Positions 10,707-26,730 of a stretch of 64,000 nucleotides of DNA are shown in pieces. Numbering within the stretch: the stretch's first letter is position 1; each line of letters begins with the position of its first letter. Origin of the DNA: Uloborus plumipes (taxonomy: Eukaryota > Arthropoda > Arachnida > Araneae > Uloboridae). The notes under the pieces were generated by a model. That model was not told the origin of the DNA. It worked only from the letters and a program-made list of their open reading frames with translations, and ran no database searches. A program made the translations under genes and the position numbers. The stretch lies in assembly GCA_038373865.1 (NCBI GenBank), contig JAXGGA010004757.1, positions 20,804 to 84,803 on the forward strand, read 5' to 3'.

Positions 10707-11996
10707 CCGTAAAATGGGGTGTATAGGAACAGCGGGGTGAATCAGAACAAAACTTCTCTACCGTACAAAGAAATTTTTCATAAATATACTATTGGGTAAT
10801 TTTCGCCATTATTTTTTTTTTTAAAGGTAAGATCATAGAAAGTAGGAAAAAATTACTTTTGTCAATATGGCAACGCTACTAGCTTATAAGGAGGGCTGCA
10901 TGTGGAACGCTAGAAAACTGCACGTTTTCATAGACTGCAAAACTTCATATGTGAGTACAAACCTTCTTGTGTTTTAAACCTAAGAGTGGTATGTTTCAAT
11001 TATGCTTGTATTTGATCAACATAATACCACATTAGAATTAACATTTTTTAAAAATTGTGTCATAAAAATGAAGAATCCTGAAAAATGCCATTGGAAAAAA
11101 ATTTGCAGGGTGTATCGGAACACTTGGTTCTGTTGTTTCAATTCAAACTTATTTAAAGAAAACTGTTTGAAAAATCAAGATTCCCAATTCTTCTATTCAG
11201 GACAGGAACAAAGATTTATTACTGTTTATCCCTTTTCGTGAGCAACTAGATCTTAGAATGACAGAAAGGTGCAGATTTAAAAAGATTTGTGTTCCAGGAG
11301 ACTTTGTTTTACTTAAAATACATGGGGGAAAGTCATATACAGACTTTATGTAGCAAAAGTCCAGCACATAGACAGTGATGAATAAGTAGGAAAATCTTAC
11401 AGGACAATGCCCAAAACCCAGAGATTTTAAGAAACTAAAGAAAAGGCAGCGTTCATCCCAGCAGATGTTATGAAAAAATTTAAGCCATGCTACAACTGCT
11501 AAATTTAAGGACAAGTACATACCTATTTGTGGACGATATGAATGACTTTAATTTATGTTATAGCTTTGTATTTCAATTCAAAAGCATTTCTCAAAATTAA
11601 TTTTAATTTTTCATAAGTTCAAAATAATTTTGAATTTTGACATTTCATAAACGTTTACTGGTACATAAAATAAATTTTTATTTGACAATAACTATCTGTT
11701 CTTTTTCTCCCCCATCAATATTACTCATGTTTGTGAGACCTATTACAGGCTAAATTGAAAAAAAAAAAAAATTAACATGTGTTGCGATTCACCCCTATCA
11801 GCGGGGTGATTCGGAACACCCCTAAATTCCTATATATATTCATAATAACTGTTCGAAATGTTTTGTCTTTGTTTGGAATATCAAAAGCAAAGCAAGACCG
11901 AAGTTTTTACCCAAAAAATCAAATTAAAAATAAATCTTTTATCTACTTTTTTTACAATCAAAGCTGAAAAGTGTTCCGATTCACCCCATTTTACGG
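10707..11996. mobile_element. 1.29 kb non-autonomous DNA element, CCGTAAAATGGGGTG ends
   Basis: The left end is CCGTAAAATGGGGTGTAT then AGGAAC. The right end, inverted, is CCGTAAAATGGGGTGAAT then CGGAAC. TA flanks both sides (10705-10706, 11997-11998). Internal GGGGTGAATC blocks recur at 10735 and, as a palindrome, at 11788-11815. Around 11260-11515 a broken frame includes VPGDFVLLKIHGGKSY, suggestive of the C-terminal part of an old transposase, but stops interrupt it. Confidence 0.7.
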
Positions 11997-11998
11997 TA

Positions 11999-13277
11999 GT
12001 ACTTCTCTTTTTTACAACCTTGTCAAATGAAAAGCGGTTTGACCAGACACATTTAATTGATAGTGAAAAAGGGCCACCAACATCAAAAATAAATTTATAT
12101 GCTGAAAAATGCAATACTTTTACAACATAGTCATATTAATGCTGTGCTATTATTCAAGGAAAGCAGTGATTGTAGTATTGATTAGTGGAAAAAAAGAGAG
12201 AGAGAGAACAGTTTAACAATTTTGTGGATAATTTTTCTCTCATATTATAGTGAACCAAATTTGCATTTTTTATCAAAAAGGTTTAAATCCAAACTTAGCT
12301 AGGCCAAAAGTAAATTCGTTAAAATAAAAGTAAGTAAGAAGAAAATATTTCAAAATTCAATATAATTTGGAAAGAAAGTAATAATACAAAGAATAATACA
12401 ATGTGCAACTTTAAATATTTAGCATCGCTGAAAAAATGGACTAATTGGACACAAAAATATAATCCTAAAGCTTGTGGTAAAATTTTGCATTAATAAAAGT
12501 ATTTAATATAAAAATACAAATGAAATGTTGCCATTAGTGATTGTTGCTTTTTATTTTTTATAATAATTAGAAAAAGCGAAAAATATGAATAAAACGTAAG
12601 AATTACTAGTCACAAAATTCCAAATTTATGCCCCCCCCCCTCTATTAAACACGCCTTACAGTCTAAAGAGAAACAACTACAAAGAGAGAGAACAAACACA
12701 ATCAGTGTTTTCATTAACGTTCGCTACTATGTTTTTATAAACGTAAATAATATGAAAAAATAGAAGTTGAATTTAACGATTAAGCAAACTTCTTGTTTCA
12801 TTAGTATTAAACTTAAACTACTTTCTCTGAATCTTCATTTTCTGAGTTACTCAACCAATATTTTTTCTTCAATCATCTGATGTTCAATTTATTTTAAGAA
12901 TTATTTGCGAGTTTGTTTTTTAAGTGCAACATTTTTGTTGTTTAGTTATTGAATTTGTTTTTCATGCAGTAAAATTTAGAACATTTTGGAATGCCTCGTA
13001 GATTCCTTTTAGTTTGAATTCGTCTATTGCAACAGCGACGAAAAGTTCGTCGAAGTCTCACAACAATGCTGCACTATCCAATTTAACAGATCCTCGAGTT
13101 CACTCACTGTTGCATTTTTTTTCATCCTTAAAATTACGTTGACTTTTAAAATTTATTGTGTCATAACAGCTCTTAGAATATTTGAATCTATATATCTAGA
13201 ATATATGAATCTAAGTTGTAATATTTACCATTGTGTTAGAATGTGAAAATGTAAGAAAACATTGTTAAAAATGAAAA
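11999..13277. other. No gene seen
   Basis: AT-rich; a C10 run near 12631 and short GA tracts near 12195 and 12680. No coding or RNA signal. Confidence 0.5.
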
Positions 13278-13279
13278 TA

Positions 13280-13839
13280 CAGTGAACTCTCACTTATACA
13301 CCGCCTCATTTATACGCCTTTTTCTCTTATATGACGATTTTCAATGGTTTCAACACATTCCATAGCAAAATAATGATAGTATCATTCGTTTATGCTTGGC
13401 TTTAAAGATCAATATTTCCCTTATGCGCCGAATGTTTCGTCAAAATGTGAAAAATTTAATTCATTTTCTTTAAGAAATAAGCATGTTTCTTCAATTTCCT
13501 CTTCAGTCTTATGCTTTCATTGCTCACGGAAGGCATTTTTTCCGCATCAACTAGAGTTCGGAGAGGGACAATTATCTATTATGGAACCTTTTAAAGGGAA
13601 CAATTTGTGATTGGGTATGCTACAATTTTTAGTTTCTCTTTATCATTGTAGTTACGTTACAGTAAGTTCCAAATTGGAGTAATATGTCATTTTCTTTAGG
13701 AACATTCTTATTTCTGCATTCCTTAGGACTTACGTTGCGTTTTATACCCTTAAATAGGCTTGTTCACGTATACGTCTCTCTCATTTATGCGCCTTTTTCT
13801 GTTGGACCCTTGAGCCAGCGCATAAGTGAGAATTCACTG
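13280..13839. mobile_element. Pogo/Tigger-like non-autonomous element
   Basis: Ends CAGTGAACTCTCACTTAT and, inverted, CAGTGAATTCTCACTTAT: 18 bp with one mismatch. TA flanks lie at 13278-13279 and 13840-13841. CAGT ends with a TA duplication are typical of the pogo/Tigger branch of Tc1/mariner. The interior repeats a CTCATTTATRCGCCTTTTTC block near both ends. No transposase remains. Confidence 0.75.
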
Positions 13840-14040
13840 TAGCCAAGAAATTGCAGATGGCACGAAGTGCAGTTTGGCCGAAGCGCCGAATACTTACATT
13901 TCCTATACTTTCCTTTTTTCGTATGTGTCTGAAAAATAACCTGTCAGTTACATGAGTTTGTAAAATATCAAAGTAATGAAAACAAAATTAGCATGAATGG
14001 TCCGATTGTAACATTTCTGATACATTCTGCACAGCGTCGA

Positions 14041-14296
14041 AATTGAATCGTTTATTTCAGGAAACCACTTAAGTGACAAACACTAAAAGTTCGAAAAAGT
14101 ATTTTCACCGTAACTCATGAAAAAATCGCTTAGGATTTCAATATTTTAAACTGAAAAATATCAATATTTAGATTTATTTCTTTCAGACAATATTTTTGTA
14201 ATCGCTAATAAATATTTTAATGTAAAGACATTAATGTGTTTTCTTGAAGTTAGAAATTTTGTCACTAGGGTGGTTTCTGAAATAAACGATTCAATT
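14041..14296. mobile_element. MITE sharing ends with the 1128-3877 transposon
   Basis: Termini AATTGAATCGTTTATTTC and its inverse GAAATAAACGATTCAATT, then inner arm similarity (AGGAAACCACTTAAGTGACAA against TTGTCACTAGGGTGGTTTCT). The first 18 bases equal the right terminus of the 2.75 kb transposon. It is 256 bp and non-coding. Confidence 0.75.
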
Positions 14297-15236
14297 GCAG
14301 TTACCTTCTGTACATCTTGCATGTTAGAATATACTCTTTGTGTTACATAACAGCTTCCTGGTTGTTTTTGTCAGTGTTTTCTCAAGCAGCTGCATAGTAA
14401 AAGTTCCCTAACGAAAGAGTTTTAAACTATCAAAGTAAATACTTTGGTAATCTGGACGTCTAGGACTCTTGAAACAATTGATGGACTATGAAGTTTCTAA
14501 AATAATTCAAATACCTTATACGTAGCTAAGAGAGCAATCTCTACTCCCCCAAAAAGATTTGATCTCAAGGGTACTCTTCATATTTTTCTTGGCATGATTC
14601 AACATCTTCAAGGCTTGGATGTTTCTCTCCGACTTGATGAGTTTCTGAACCCTTAGGGAAATATCTCTCTTCAAAGGGCAAAGATAGATAAAGGTCAACG
14701 GAGGACAGCTGATGCTATTTCATTTTCTTTAGGCAAGTTTATCCCCTAAGCCTTAGTTTACACGGAGATACATAGCATAACATCCATGGATGTGAAAAGG
14801 GGATGGCATTTCTGTGAAATAACGGCGAAGTAGGATATTTTAAAGCTCTTTTAAATTTCGTAACATAAATAACGATTAAATTGCTAAAATTCTGCATTCT
14901 ACTTCTTTCTATTTTATTGCTATTTGTGTAAAATATCAAATCCTTTAAGGTTTTTAAAAAGCTGTGATAAAATAAGTATTAGTATAAATTGAAAATTTTG
15001 AGTTTAAAAATACGAGAACTTATTCTTACGGCAGGATAGTGGATGAGCGCAAGTGCGCGCACACACACACACATACATGTTTATATGCATACGTGTGGTG
15101 TTGATATATACGAGCGTTCACACTCACGCAGTTTTATATGCATATGTGATGTTTGAGCCTCTGTGAGTTAGTGTGAGTGTAGGATCTTGTAATTTATATA
15201 TATTATATATATTACATATTATAAACTTATAATTTA
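14297..15236. other. No gene seen; CA-rich and AT-rich simple sequence
   Basis: Contains an alternating CA tract at about 15057-15073 and TATATATTATATATATTAC near 15195. Open frames at 14516-14698 and 14739-14939 have no recognisable domain. Confidence 0.5.
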
Positions 15237-15238
15237 TA

Positions 15239-16624
15239 CACTGGCGGAAAAAAAAATCCCAACACCAAGAAAAAATTACTGTAGAGTAATGAAATTTGGG
15301 TAATGCAATTGTCTAGTTAACATGTTTAATTAATTAAATGTACAAGATTACTGGATAATTTAAGCTCAAGAAAATGCTGTGCAAATGTGAAATTATGTTA
15401 CTTTAATAGCCGGTGTAACCTCCAGAATTTTGAAGGCAAGCCTACAAGCATGCATGCATTGTGTCATACAGGTACCGAATGTCTTTTTGTGGTATAGAGT
15501 GCCACGCTTGTTGCACTTGTTGTGTCAATACTAGGACAGTCATTGCTGACTGTGGATGATACTGGAGTTGCCGTCCAATGATATCCCATACGCGATCAAT
15601 TGGAGACAGATCTGGTGATCTTGCGTTACAGCAGCGGTTTGAGGGCGAGCGTTATCCTGTGGGAAAACTCCCCCTTGAATGCTACTCATGAAGGGCTGTA
15701 CTATAGGTTGAATTACCACACTGACGACAAATTTTCAGTCAGTGTGTTTGGGATAACCACAAGAGTACTCCTGCTGTCATAGGAAATTGCTCCCGAGACC
15801 ATGACTCCCGGTGTAGGTTCCGTGGGTCTATGCCGCAGACAGCTTCGATGCAGGCGGTCCCTTGGCTTCCTTCTGACCAACATACGACCATCACTGGCAA
15901 CAAGGCAGAATCTGTTTTCATCAGAAATTACGACAGATCTCCCCTCTGACCTCCAGGGAACTCTGTCTGGACACCACTGCCGTTGCAAACGGCAATGGTT
16001 TGCAGTCAATGGAATACCGGCTACAGGGTGCCTGGCTCGGAGCTGTAGTTGAATTAAATGATGTCTTACCGTTCTTTGGGTCACGACGGTACCAACTGTA
16101 GCTCGAATGTCAGCCGCAGATGCAGTACGGTGCGCCACAGCAGTACGCAGGATTCGGCGATCTTCCTTCTCACTCGTGCTACGTGGCAGCTCGGAATTCG
16201 ATCTTCTTGAGGTAGTACCATCCCTTGACCATAGCTTCTACTAATTATTCACGGTGGAAGCATTAACACCAAGTCTTTCTGTAATATCGCGAAATGAAAA
16301 TCCTCCTTCTCATAGCCAAAGTGTACGACATCATTCAAACTCGGGGAGTTGTTGATAATGGCTTCTTCTTCTTCATAAAGGCATTCCTAGCTAACATGAA
16401 CGCAATGCGTCAAATTTCATGGAAAAATAATACTCACGAGCTTTGCAACACGCTTTTAAAACAAGCCTTATTTGCATGTTCTGAGTGACACCAGCTGCGC
16501 CACACGAATGCGCGGAACGCGAAATTTCAATCGATGTCATCTTTCAGTTGTATAAACACGCCTAATTAATTTCTTTTATCTAACACAAGTCTTTCATAGT
16601 GTTGGAATTTTTTTTCCGCCAATG
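15239..16624 (-). mobile_element. Tc1-like element, CACTGGCGGAAAAA ends, decayed copy
   Basis: The left end is CACTGGCGGAAAAAAAAA then TCCCAACACCAAGAA. The right end, inverted, is CATTGGCGGAAAAAAAAT then TCCAACACTATGAA. TA flanks at 15237-15238 and 16625-16626. Length 1386 bp, normal for Tc1. It aligns along its length, in the opposite orientation, with the copy nested at 58879-60296. Confidence 0.85.
15500..16330 (-). pseudogene. Tc1-like transposase pseudogene
   Basis: Tc1 transposases cut and paste DNA with a DD34E catalytic triad. The largest open piece (15713-16138, 141 codons) reads HRTASAADIRATVGTVVTQR, a helix-turn-helix segment, then VISDENRFCLVASDGR, which holds the first catalytic Asp. 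The second Asp is visible in another frame near 15655-15690 as a QDNARP block on the minus strand. Frameshifts and stops separate the pieces, so the gene is dead. The exact ends of the old coding region are approximate. Confidence 0.7.
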
Positions 16625-16626
16625 TA

Positions 16627-18720
16627 TTATAATGTTGGTAATACATAATAATAAAAAAAAAATCCTATTTAGTCAATTTCTGCCCCATGCTATACGCAGG
16701 AATTTTATGCGCTAGCGCTTCTACGTATAAAGACAGTTTTACTTTCACTTATATATTCAATATTGCAACAAAATTGATGGATTTGTGAAAATAATTGGTT
16801 AACCAATGTTCGCCCGTTTTGGTTCAGGGCTGAATCCACTCTGACCGTTTTTAGAAAATGTATGAGTTAGTCTGCATTTTGTGAAGGATTTTTTCGATGT
16901 ATTCGGCTTAAAACGTGTAGCACAAAATCTCAAGAAATTCAGCGCACATGCACTCCGCTACGTAAACAGGGACACGAATATTTCAACAAAATGTTACTTC
17001 TTCAAATATTAGGAATTTTACACATCGCCTGATTTTTAGTTACTTTTTTAGTTAGTGGCACGGCAGAGTACTAACAGTGGCACGCGAAGACTTTTTGAAA
17101 ATATTCCAAAATTGAGGAGAAAATGTCGATCTCAAAAATATTGATAGAAACTAAAACCCTTAAACTGATAAATATAATGATATGACGATTAAGTGTCAGG
17201 AGGCTGGCTTACAAATTGTCTGAACTACAATATTACAGTACTTAACGTTAGCTTTGGACATCCAACAAAAGCTGATACGCTACAGACAATGCTTTGTAAA
17301 GCATATTTGCGCTTGACAGATGCTGCAAAATGAATTTTTGATCTGCAATAGTTTCAGCTACGGGTGATGAAATTTTATAAAAAAGTTAACTCTGCAACTA
17401 AAATTAAAAAAAAAACAGATTGGACAAAATTTGATATGGTTGCACAAATGAAGATCCTTAAATTGTTTTTGTTACATTACTTGAAAATAATTTTGGGAAA
17501 AAAACTTCAAAAGTGTCATCGAATTATTTATCACAAACTCTTTGCCAAAGAATGAGACTTTTTCTCTCTTGGTGACCCTGTAGAGTTCACTGTATTAACA
17601 AACTACGAATTAGAGCTCTGAATGCTTTGGGAACTTTTCCCAGGAGAAAGAGGAGAGCATGGAAAATTACTTCTTCAGTGAAATGTGCAATAGCTGTCCA
17701 AAGAAAAAATAGTCATAAGATTTTAGAATTTTAGGGAGTGTTTTTTAAAATGTTAGGCAGGAAAGCAATGAGGACTTGCTACTTAGGAATGAAGAATAGA
17801 AAATTAATATAGCTATATCATCTCTTATTATCCGGCGTTTAAGTAATTTAAATTTAAGATTGTACAAAAAAAGTTTCCTAAACCAGTATAGGTCATCTGC
17901 ATTCTTTTATGATGAAACTTCAGTTTCTTTCTCTCTACTTTGGAGAAAAAAGAATAAAACATTAAATTTAATACTGAAAGCATCAACCCGAATTTAATAA
18001 TTTTCCAATGATATACATGTATGGAGAAAATTTTACACCTATTTTAAGTATACATTCAGAGTTAGGTTTGATAATTTTTAGGATCATAAAAAAATGCTGA
18101 TTTTTTTTTTTTCAAATTCGTTGTCTATTTCTCTGCGAGACACTACTTGTTAACCTTCTGAAATCCAAATCAGAATTACCGACCTTCTTCATTGGTAGTC
18201 AAATGTAAAAGCTGACTTCAACAGAAAGTCATCCACGTTATATAGAAATTTGGAAATTTGTACCAACAATTTTTTTTCACATTTGCACATTTTAGCCGTC
18301 TGATGCTGTTGTAGATTTGGTTCAAAGTACGCTTCTAAACAAATATTTTTTGTTATGAATGCAGAAAAATCTAAATACTGTTGAATATTAATTGATAGCA
18401 CTTAAAACACTTAAACTTCTTAGGATTCTCAAGAACTAATCCTAAAATTAAAGACTTGGTAAAAAAGATACAGACTCATAAACCAGATTAAGTACATACT
18501 TTTTAATTTTAAAATAGAATTTTTGACGCTATTTGTTTCTTTTTTAAGCATAAGCCAACTGACAGAGCTAATAAAAGTTTTTATTAACGATAACTCTTAA
18601 GTTTGGACTTGTTTCATCTGTATTATCATTTAGATTTCAATTGCTCAGATTTACGGGAAAAAATGTTTTATTTGAGTAAGAATTACATAGTCAGCCAACC
18701 TAAAATCTATTTTTAACTTT
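16627..18720. other. No gene seen
   Basis: AT-rich, with open frames at 17364-17555 and 18189-18401 that show no domain. GTGGCACG blocks near 17055 and 17078 echo those near 18751 and may be the worn interior of a hAT element that ends at 18817. Confidence 0.4.
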
Positions 18721-18814
18721 TTAAAAAATTTCAGTTTGTTGGAAAAATACAATGTGGCACGCTGAGCTTTTTCTCTTCAGATAGTGGCACTCTCCCTAAA
18801 AAGGTTGGCCACCC

Positions 18815-18817
<3 letters not shown>
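18721..18817. mobile_element. Probable hAT terminus
   Basis: The sequence ends GGTTGGCCACCCCTG directly against a (TA)n tract. Inverted, this is CAGGGGTGGCCAACC, a common hAT terminal repeat. The matching other end was not found in the window, so the element is either truncated or badly decayed. Confidence 0.45.

Positions 18818-18887
<70 letters not shown>
18818..18887. repeat. (TA)n tract, left of the Penelope palindrome
   Basis: About 35 perfect TA units. Together with the tract at 23264-23365 it appears to be the original insertion site of the palindrome at 20021-23269. Confidence 0.95.
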
Positions 18888-18889
<2 letters not shown>

Positions 18890-20019
18890 GTGATTCTACA
18901 AAAATGGGCAAATTTGTGTTCCATACTGATTGCTCTTTTTGTTTTTAATTTAATAAAAAACTATTTTGGGAATATTTTTATGCGTCTTTTGTTCTATAAT
19001 TTCCGTTATCAACAACGTCAATATTTAATTATTATTCATTTAAAAAAAGGGATATTAGATTGAAATGTCATCCACATGCCCTGTCCCATAGGTGCAATTT
19101 TCACAATCAATGGAATATAGATTTAAAAAAAATAAGTGCTTTTTTTCTCGAGAGTTTTTTATTTATAAACATGAATGTGTGCAAGATGTAAATCACAAAA
19201 AAAGCAAAATAATATGAAAATAATATCTCTAAAAGTTAATCTAAACTTTGTCCCAGCGATTATCAGTCAACCATATGTCTAAAAAGTATAGATATTTTTC
19301 TCTGAAATGTTTTATTCCAAAATCTGGCAACACATCTTAAAACAAAGCATGGAACTTTGTTATTCCTGGATGAGGATTAATTTTGCTGTTCTGCAATTAC
19401 TTTTTGATAAAAAGCAAGCTAAACTCAACTTTCAAGGCAAGTGTTTTTTATCTTTGTCATTAACATGCCCCACAGAATGCATGTAAAATGTACATGTAAA
19501 TAAATTTTGATAATGAATAATCCTAAGGCTTACATTTGTGGGTTCTAATTCGAAGTGAAGCCGAAAAATATTCAGATATGACTTTTTGAGAACACAATTA
19601 CTTGTGTTTTGTCATTCACATGCCCTTTTTCTACTGTCATTCACATGCCCCAATTTAAGACACGTGGATGAATCAAAAGCCAAACTATGACAGTACAATG
19701 TTTAAAAATTATGTCTAACAGTTTACTGGTTAAAAAATTTCATTAATATACCTATTGTGTTTGTGTTATTCACATACTTACTGTGTTATATTCACATACC
19801 CATTGTGTCATCCACATGCCCTTTTTATCATTCACATATGCCTTCAAAAAAATAAAAATCCAAAAATACAATAAAATACTAACATTTAAGCTCTGCTGAT
19901 ATTCTATTTTAATTATGTAACTTATCAAGTGCTTTGCTAATTTTTTTCAGATTTTTAATTTTAAATTAATTTTTTGAATTCTACATGTTAGAAATATTCC
20001 CGTATTTGTAGAATCACCC
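18888..20019. mobile_element. Non-autonomous element with GGGTGATTC ends and an iterated internal motif
   Basis: Ends GGGTGATTCTACAAAAAT and, inverted, GGGTGATTCTACAAATAC. Flanking ATAT on both sides could be a duplication but lies in TA repeat. No protein is encoded. Inside, a motif close to TGTCATTCACATGCCC occurs about eight times on the same strand: 19066, 19455, 19610, 19635, about 19764, 19783, 19806 and 19826. The terminal sequence is related to that of the element at 26731-27675. Superfamily not assigned. Confidence 0.7.
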
Positions 20020-20020
20020 A

Positions 20021-20814
20021 TATGGAAGTTGAGAAATTGTCCGTTAAGTGTCGAAAGATGCGTAAATTGGAAAAAACAACAAAAGAACAAATTGAAATTT
20101 TAGCAAACATTTTAAAATTTACGAAACAATTTAAACAGATAAAAAGAACAAACATGGGTAATGTGCTGCCTAATCTTCAGAGAGCAGGAGCAGCGGTTAG
20201 AATATTATTAACTTTGTAGGTTTCAAAAGAGGTAGGCTATTAACAAGTCAGCTGATTTATTATAAAACGGCAATAAATGCATAAAATTTAGAAGATTTGA
20301 ATCAGTAAAATTGAAATTTTTTTGAATTTTTTATGTATTTTCTGTATTATTTAAGTTGTGATTGAATAAAATGAGATATGCTGACAAATTAAATAACCAC
20401 CCCCCTGCTCTTACCTACAAAGAAAAGAAACAGACACATACCCAAATCCAAAAGTCCGCATCCAAAATCGCAATCCATATTCGGTCCAGGTTTAACATGT
20501 AGTTCCTGCTCACTTCCAGCCAACGCTCTTCCTGTCGGACTTTAAACGTTGTCTATCATAAAAGCTGGTAGACTAACATGTTGCCAAAAGCAGTAATCCG
20601 GGAAGAAACTACAAATGTTTTATCTGCCGTGTAGAATTTTCAAAGAGTTTAGCATAGTAATAAATAAATTCTGATGGATAATTGTTGTAATAAAATAAAT
20701 TAGCAGCAAATTTGAAAACCTGTTTATCAAAATCAGCAGTGTTATTACAGATTTTATAGAATCTCGAAAGTTGTCCTGTAATAATATTGATAAAAACTTT
20801 TTTATGCAAATTGG
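20021..20814. repeat. Left arm of a 3.25 kb palindrome
   Basis: About 794 bp that recurs inverted at 22483-23269 with only a few percent difference. The arm holds the last 69 codons and 3' flank of the reverse transcriptase and, at its outer edge, a 65-codon open frame on the opposite strand. Pseudo-LTR repeats in direct or inverted order are characteristic of Penelope-like elements. Confidence 0.9.
20022..20219 (+). CDS. Small lysine-rich open frame at the arm edge (unknown)
   Basis: A 65-residue frame, [18 protein letters not shown] onward, rich in Lys, Glu and Gln with a helical, coiled-coil-like first half. The inverted copy at 23068-23265 differs by a single Val/Leu change, so it is intact in both arms. 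It runs antisense to the reverse transcriptase in the left arm. I do not recognise it. Preservation may only reflect the youth of the duplication. Confidence 0.3.
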   Translation: MEVEKLSVKCRKMRKLEKTTKEQIEILANILKFTKQFKQIKRTNMGNVLPNLQRAGAAVRILLTL

Positions 20815-22482
20815 TAAACCAATGCGGCATGCTTCTTGTGTAAAAATTAAAGTTCTCTCTTTTATCATAGATATCCAGTGTAATATTTTGGTCTATAATT
20901 TTAATTGAAATATCGAGAAAATTAGCATTTTTGTTATCCTCGTTGGCTTTATTCAATAGTAAAGTATGTGGATAGATAACTTTAAACTCGTTCTCCATAT
21001 TTTTGTCAACAATTAGAATATCATCTATATATCTGAAGATAGGTCTTTTAACATTAAAGTTGACAGTGTATTTAAATTCGTAGTAAAAAAGATATAGGTT
21101 TGCAGCAGAACTGGAATAATTGGTTCCCATTCCGATACCGTGAATTTGTTTAAAAGTAAGATTGTTAAAAGTAACAAAGTTGTTAAAAATACAGAAATGA
21201 CAAATGCTTTCGAAAAAATCCCTATTGATTCCAAGCTCGTCCCCTATGAAAAATGTGTCAAAAATTCTTAAAAGAGTGCTGAAAAGGTCTTCTAAAGGTA
21301 TATTACAAAATAAATTCTCAAAATCGTACGTGTATACATATTCTGGACTGCTCTTCAATTTATGAACGATTTCAAAACTGTTATCTATACTCCAAAAATG
21401 GCTTGATCGTATAAATTTCTTTTTCAAAAAAATGTAGATTTGTTTTAAAATATTTTGTAACTTGATGTTGATGCTTTTACCAAAACTATGTGTAGTTGAG
21501 CAAATGAATCTGAATTTAATTGGGGATTTGTGGAATTTAGGTGTCATGAAAATGAAAGGTAGAGACGCCTGATTTGAAATTGAAAAATTGTGGGAAAAAT
21601 TAGAATTACAAAGTTTTTTATAAGCTAAGAATTTTTTTAAAATTATCTCTGTACTTAGATTGCAATTATCATAATACGATGAGGAATTTAGTTCCTGTAG
21701 TACCCTGTTAATATAGAATTTTTTGCATATAATACCGTAATTGTTGGCTGCTTTAACAATAGGAACGAAAATAAAACTTTTTTTAATTTTTTCAAGAAAA
21801 CTTATATCTTCTTTCTTCAAAGATTGATAATTATAGTTGTTCTTATTTAGATGAAATTTTAATGATTTTTCGAATTCTATACAAAATTTATCTTTCCATT
21901 CTTGGAAAGCTTCGAATGGTATTGCCTGTGAGTAAGCAGTTTTTTTGATAAAAGTTAAAAGATTATCTTTGAAAATGTCGATAACTTTATTGAAATTACG
22001 TTTTGTATTTAACCGGAATTTGGCACCAAAATTCATTAAATATCTTATATTTTCATTTTCAATAAAATTTAAATCCCCTGTAATTATGTGTTTGTGGAAA
22101 GGATCTAAAAAACTTTTGAATTTGTCTTCATTACAAAGACAGGGTGAGTCATTGGGCGTATTCGCAAATGCGATATCTCTATAATTGAAAACTTTTTTGC
22201 AAAACGGTTTGTTGTATTCGAAAGTAGTCACGACATTTTTGTTTTTTAGCGGGAAACAATAAGACAATTTTTTTAAGATGCTGTTGAATCGTATGTTTTC
22301 AAAACTTTTTTGCTGAAAAGAGATAGTAAAATAAATGTTATCCTGTTTTATGGCGTCATGTCCTATTCTAAAATTCAAAAGATCCAAAATAAGATCTTTG
22401 CATTGAATATTCGAAAATTTGAAATCATTTGAAATCATTGAAATGATTTCAAATTTTGCATAAAAAAGCATTTGCATAAATG
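20609..22482 (-). CDS. Penelope-like reverse transcriptase, 5'-truncated
   Basis: The open frame runs from 22510 to 20609, but its first codons lie in the inverted arm, so the native start is missing. Penelope-like enzymes copy element RNA at a chromosomal nick and are related to telomerase. Visible reverse-transcriptase motifs are MTPKFHKSPIKFRFI (fingers), YTYDFENLF with the first catalytic Asp (about residue 393), HGIGMGTNYSSSAANLY (about 457), FRYIDDILIVD with the catalytic Asp pair (about 496), and a thumb with FLDISIKI and QLSRFYKICN. An N-terminal SPCLCNEDKFKSF then HKHIITGDLNF block precedes the catalytic domain. No C-terminal GIY-YIG nuclease follows; the frame stops soon after the thumb. 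It could be an EN-less type, or an N-terminal-nuclease type (Naiad/Chlamys) that lost its 5' end. The catalytic core is open and uninterrupted. Confidence 0.8.

Positions 22483-26730
<4,248 letters not shown>

Noticed and set aside
11002..11520. Autonomous transposase in the CCGTAAAATGGGGTG element
   Set aside because: Only a fragment resembling a C-terminal region is visible and several stops break it.
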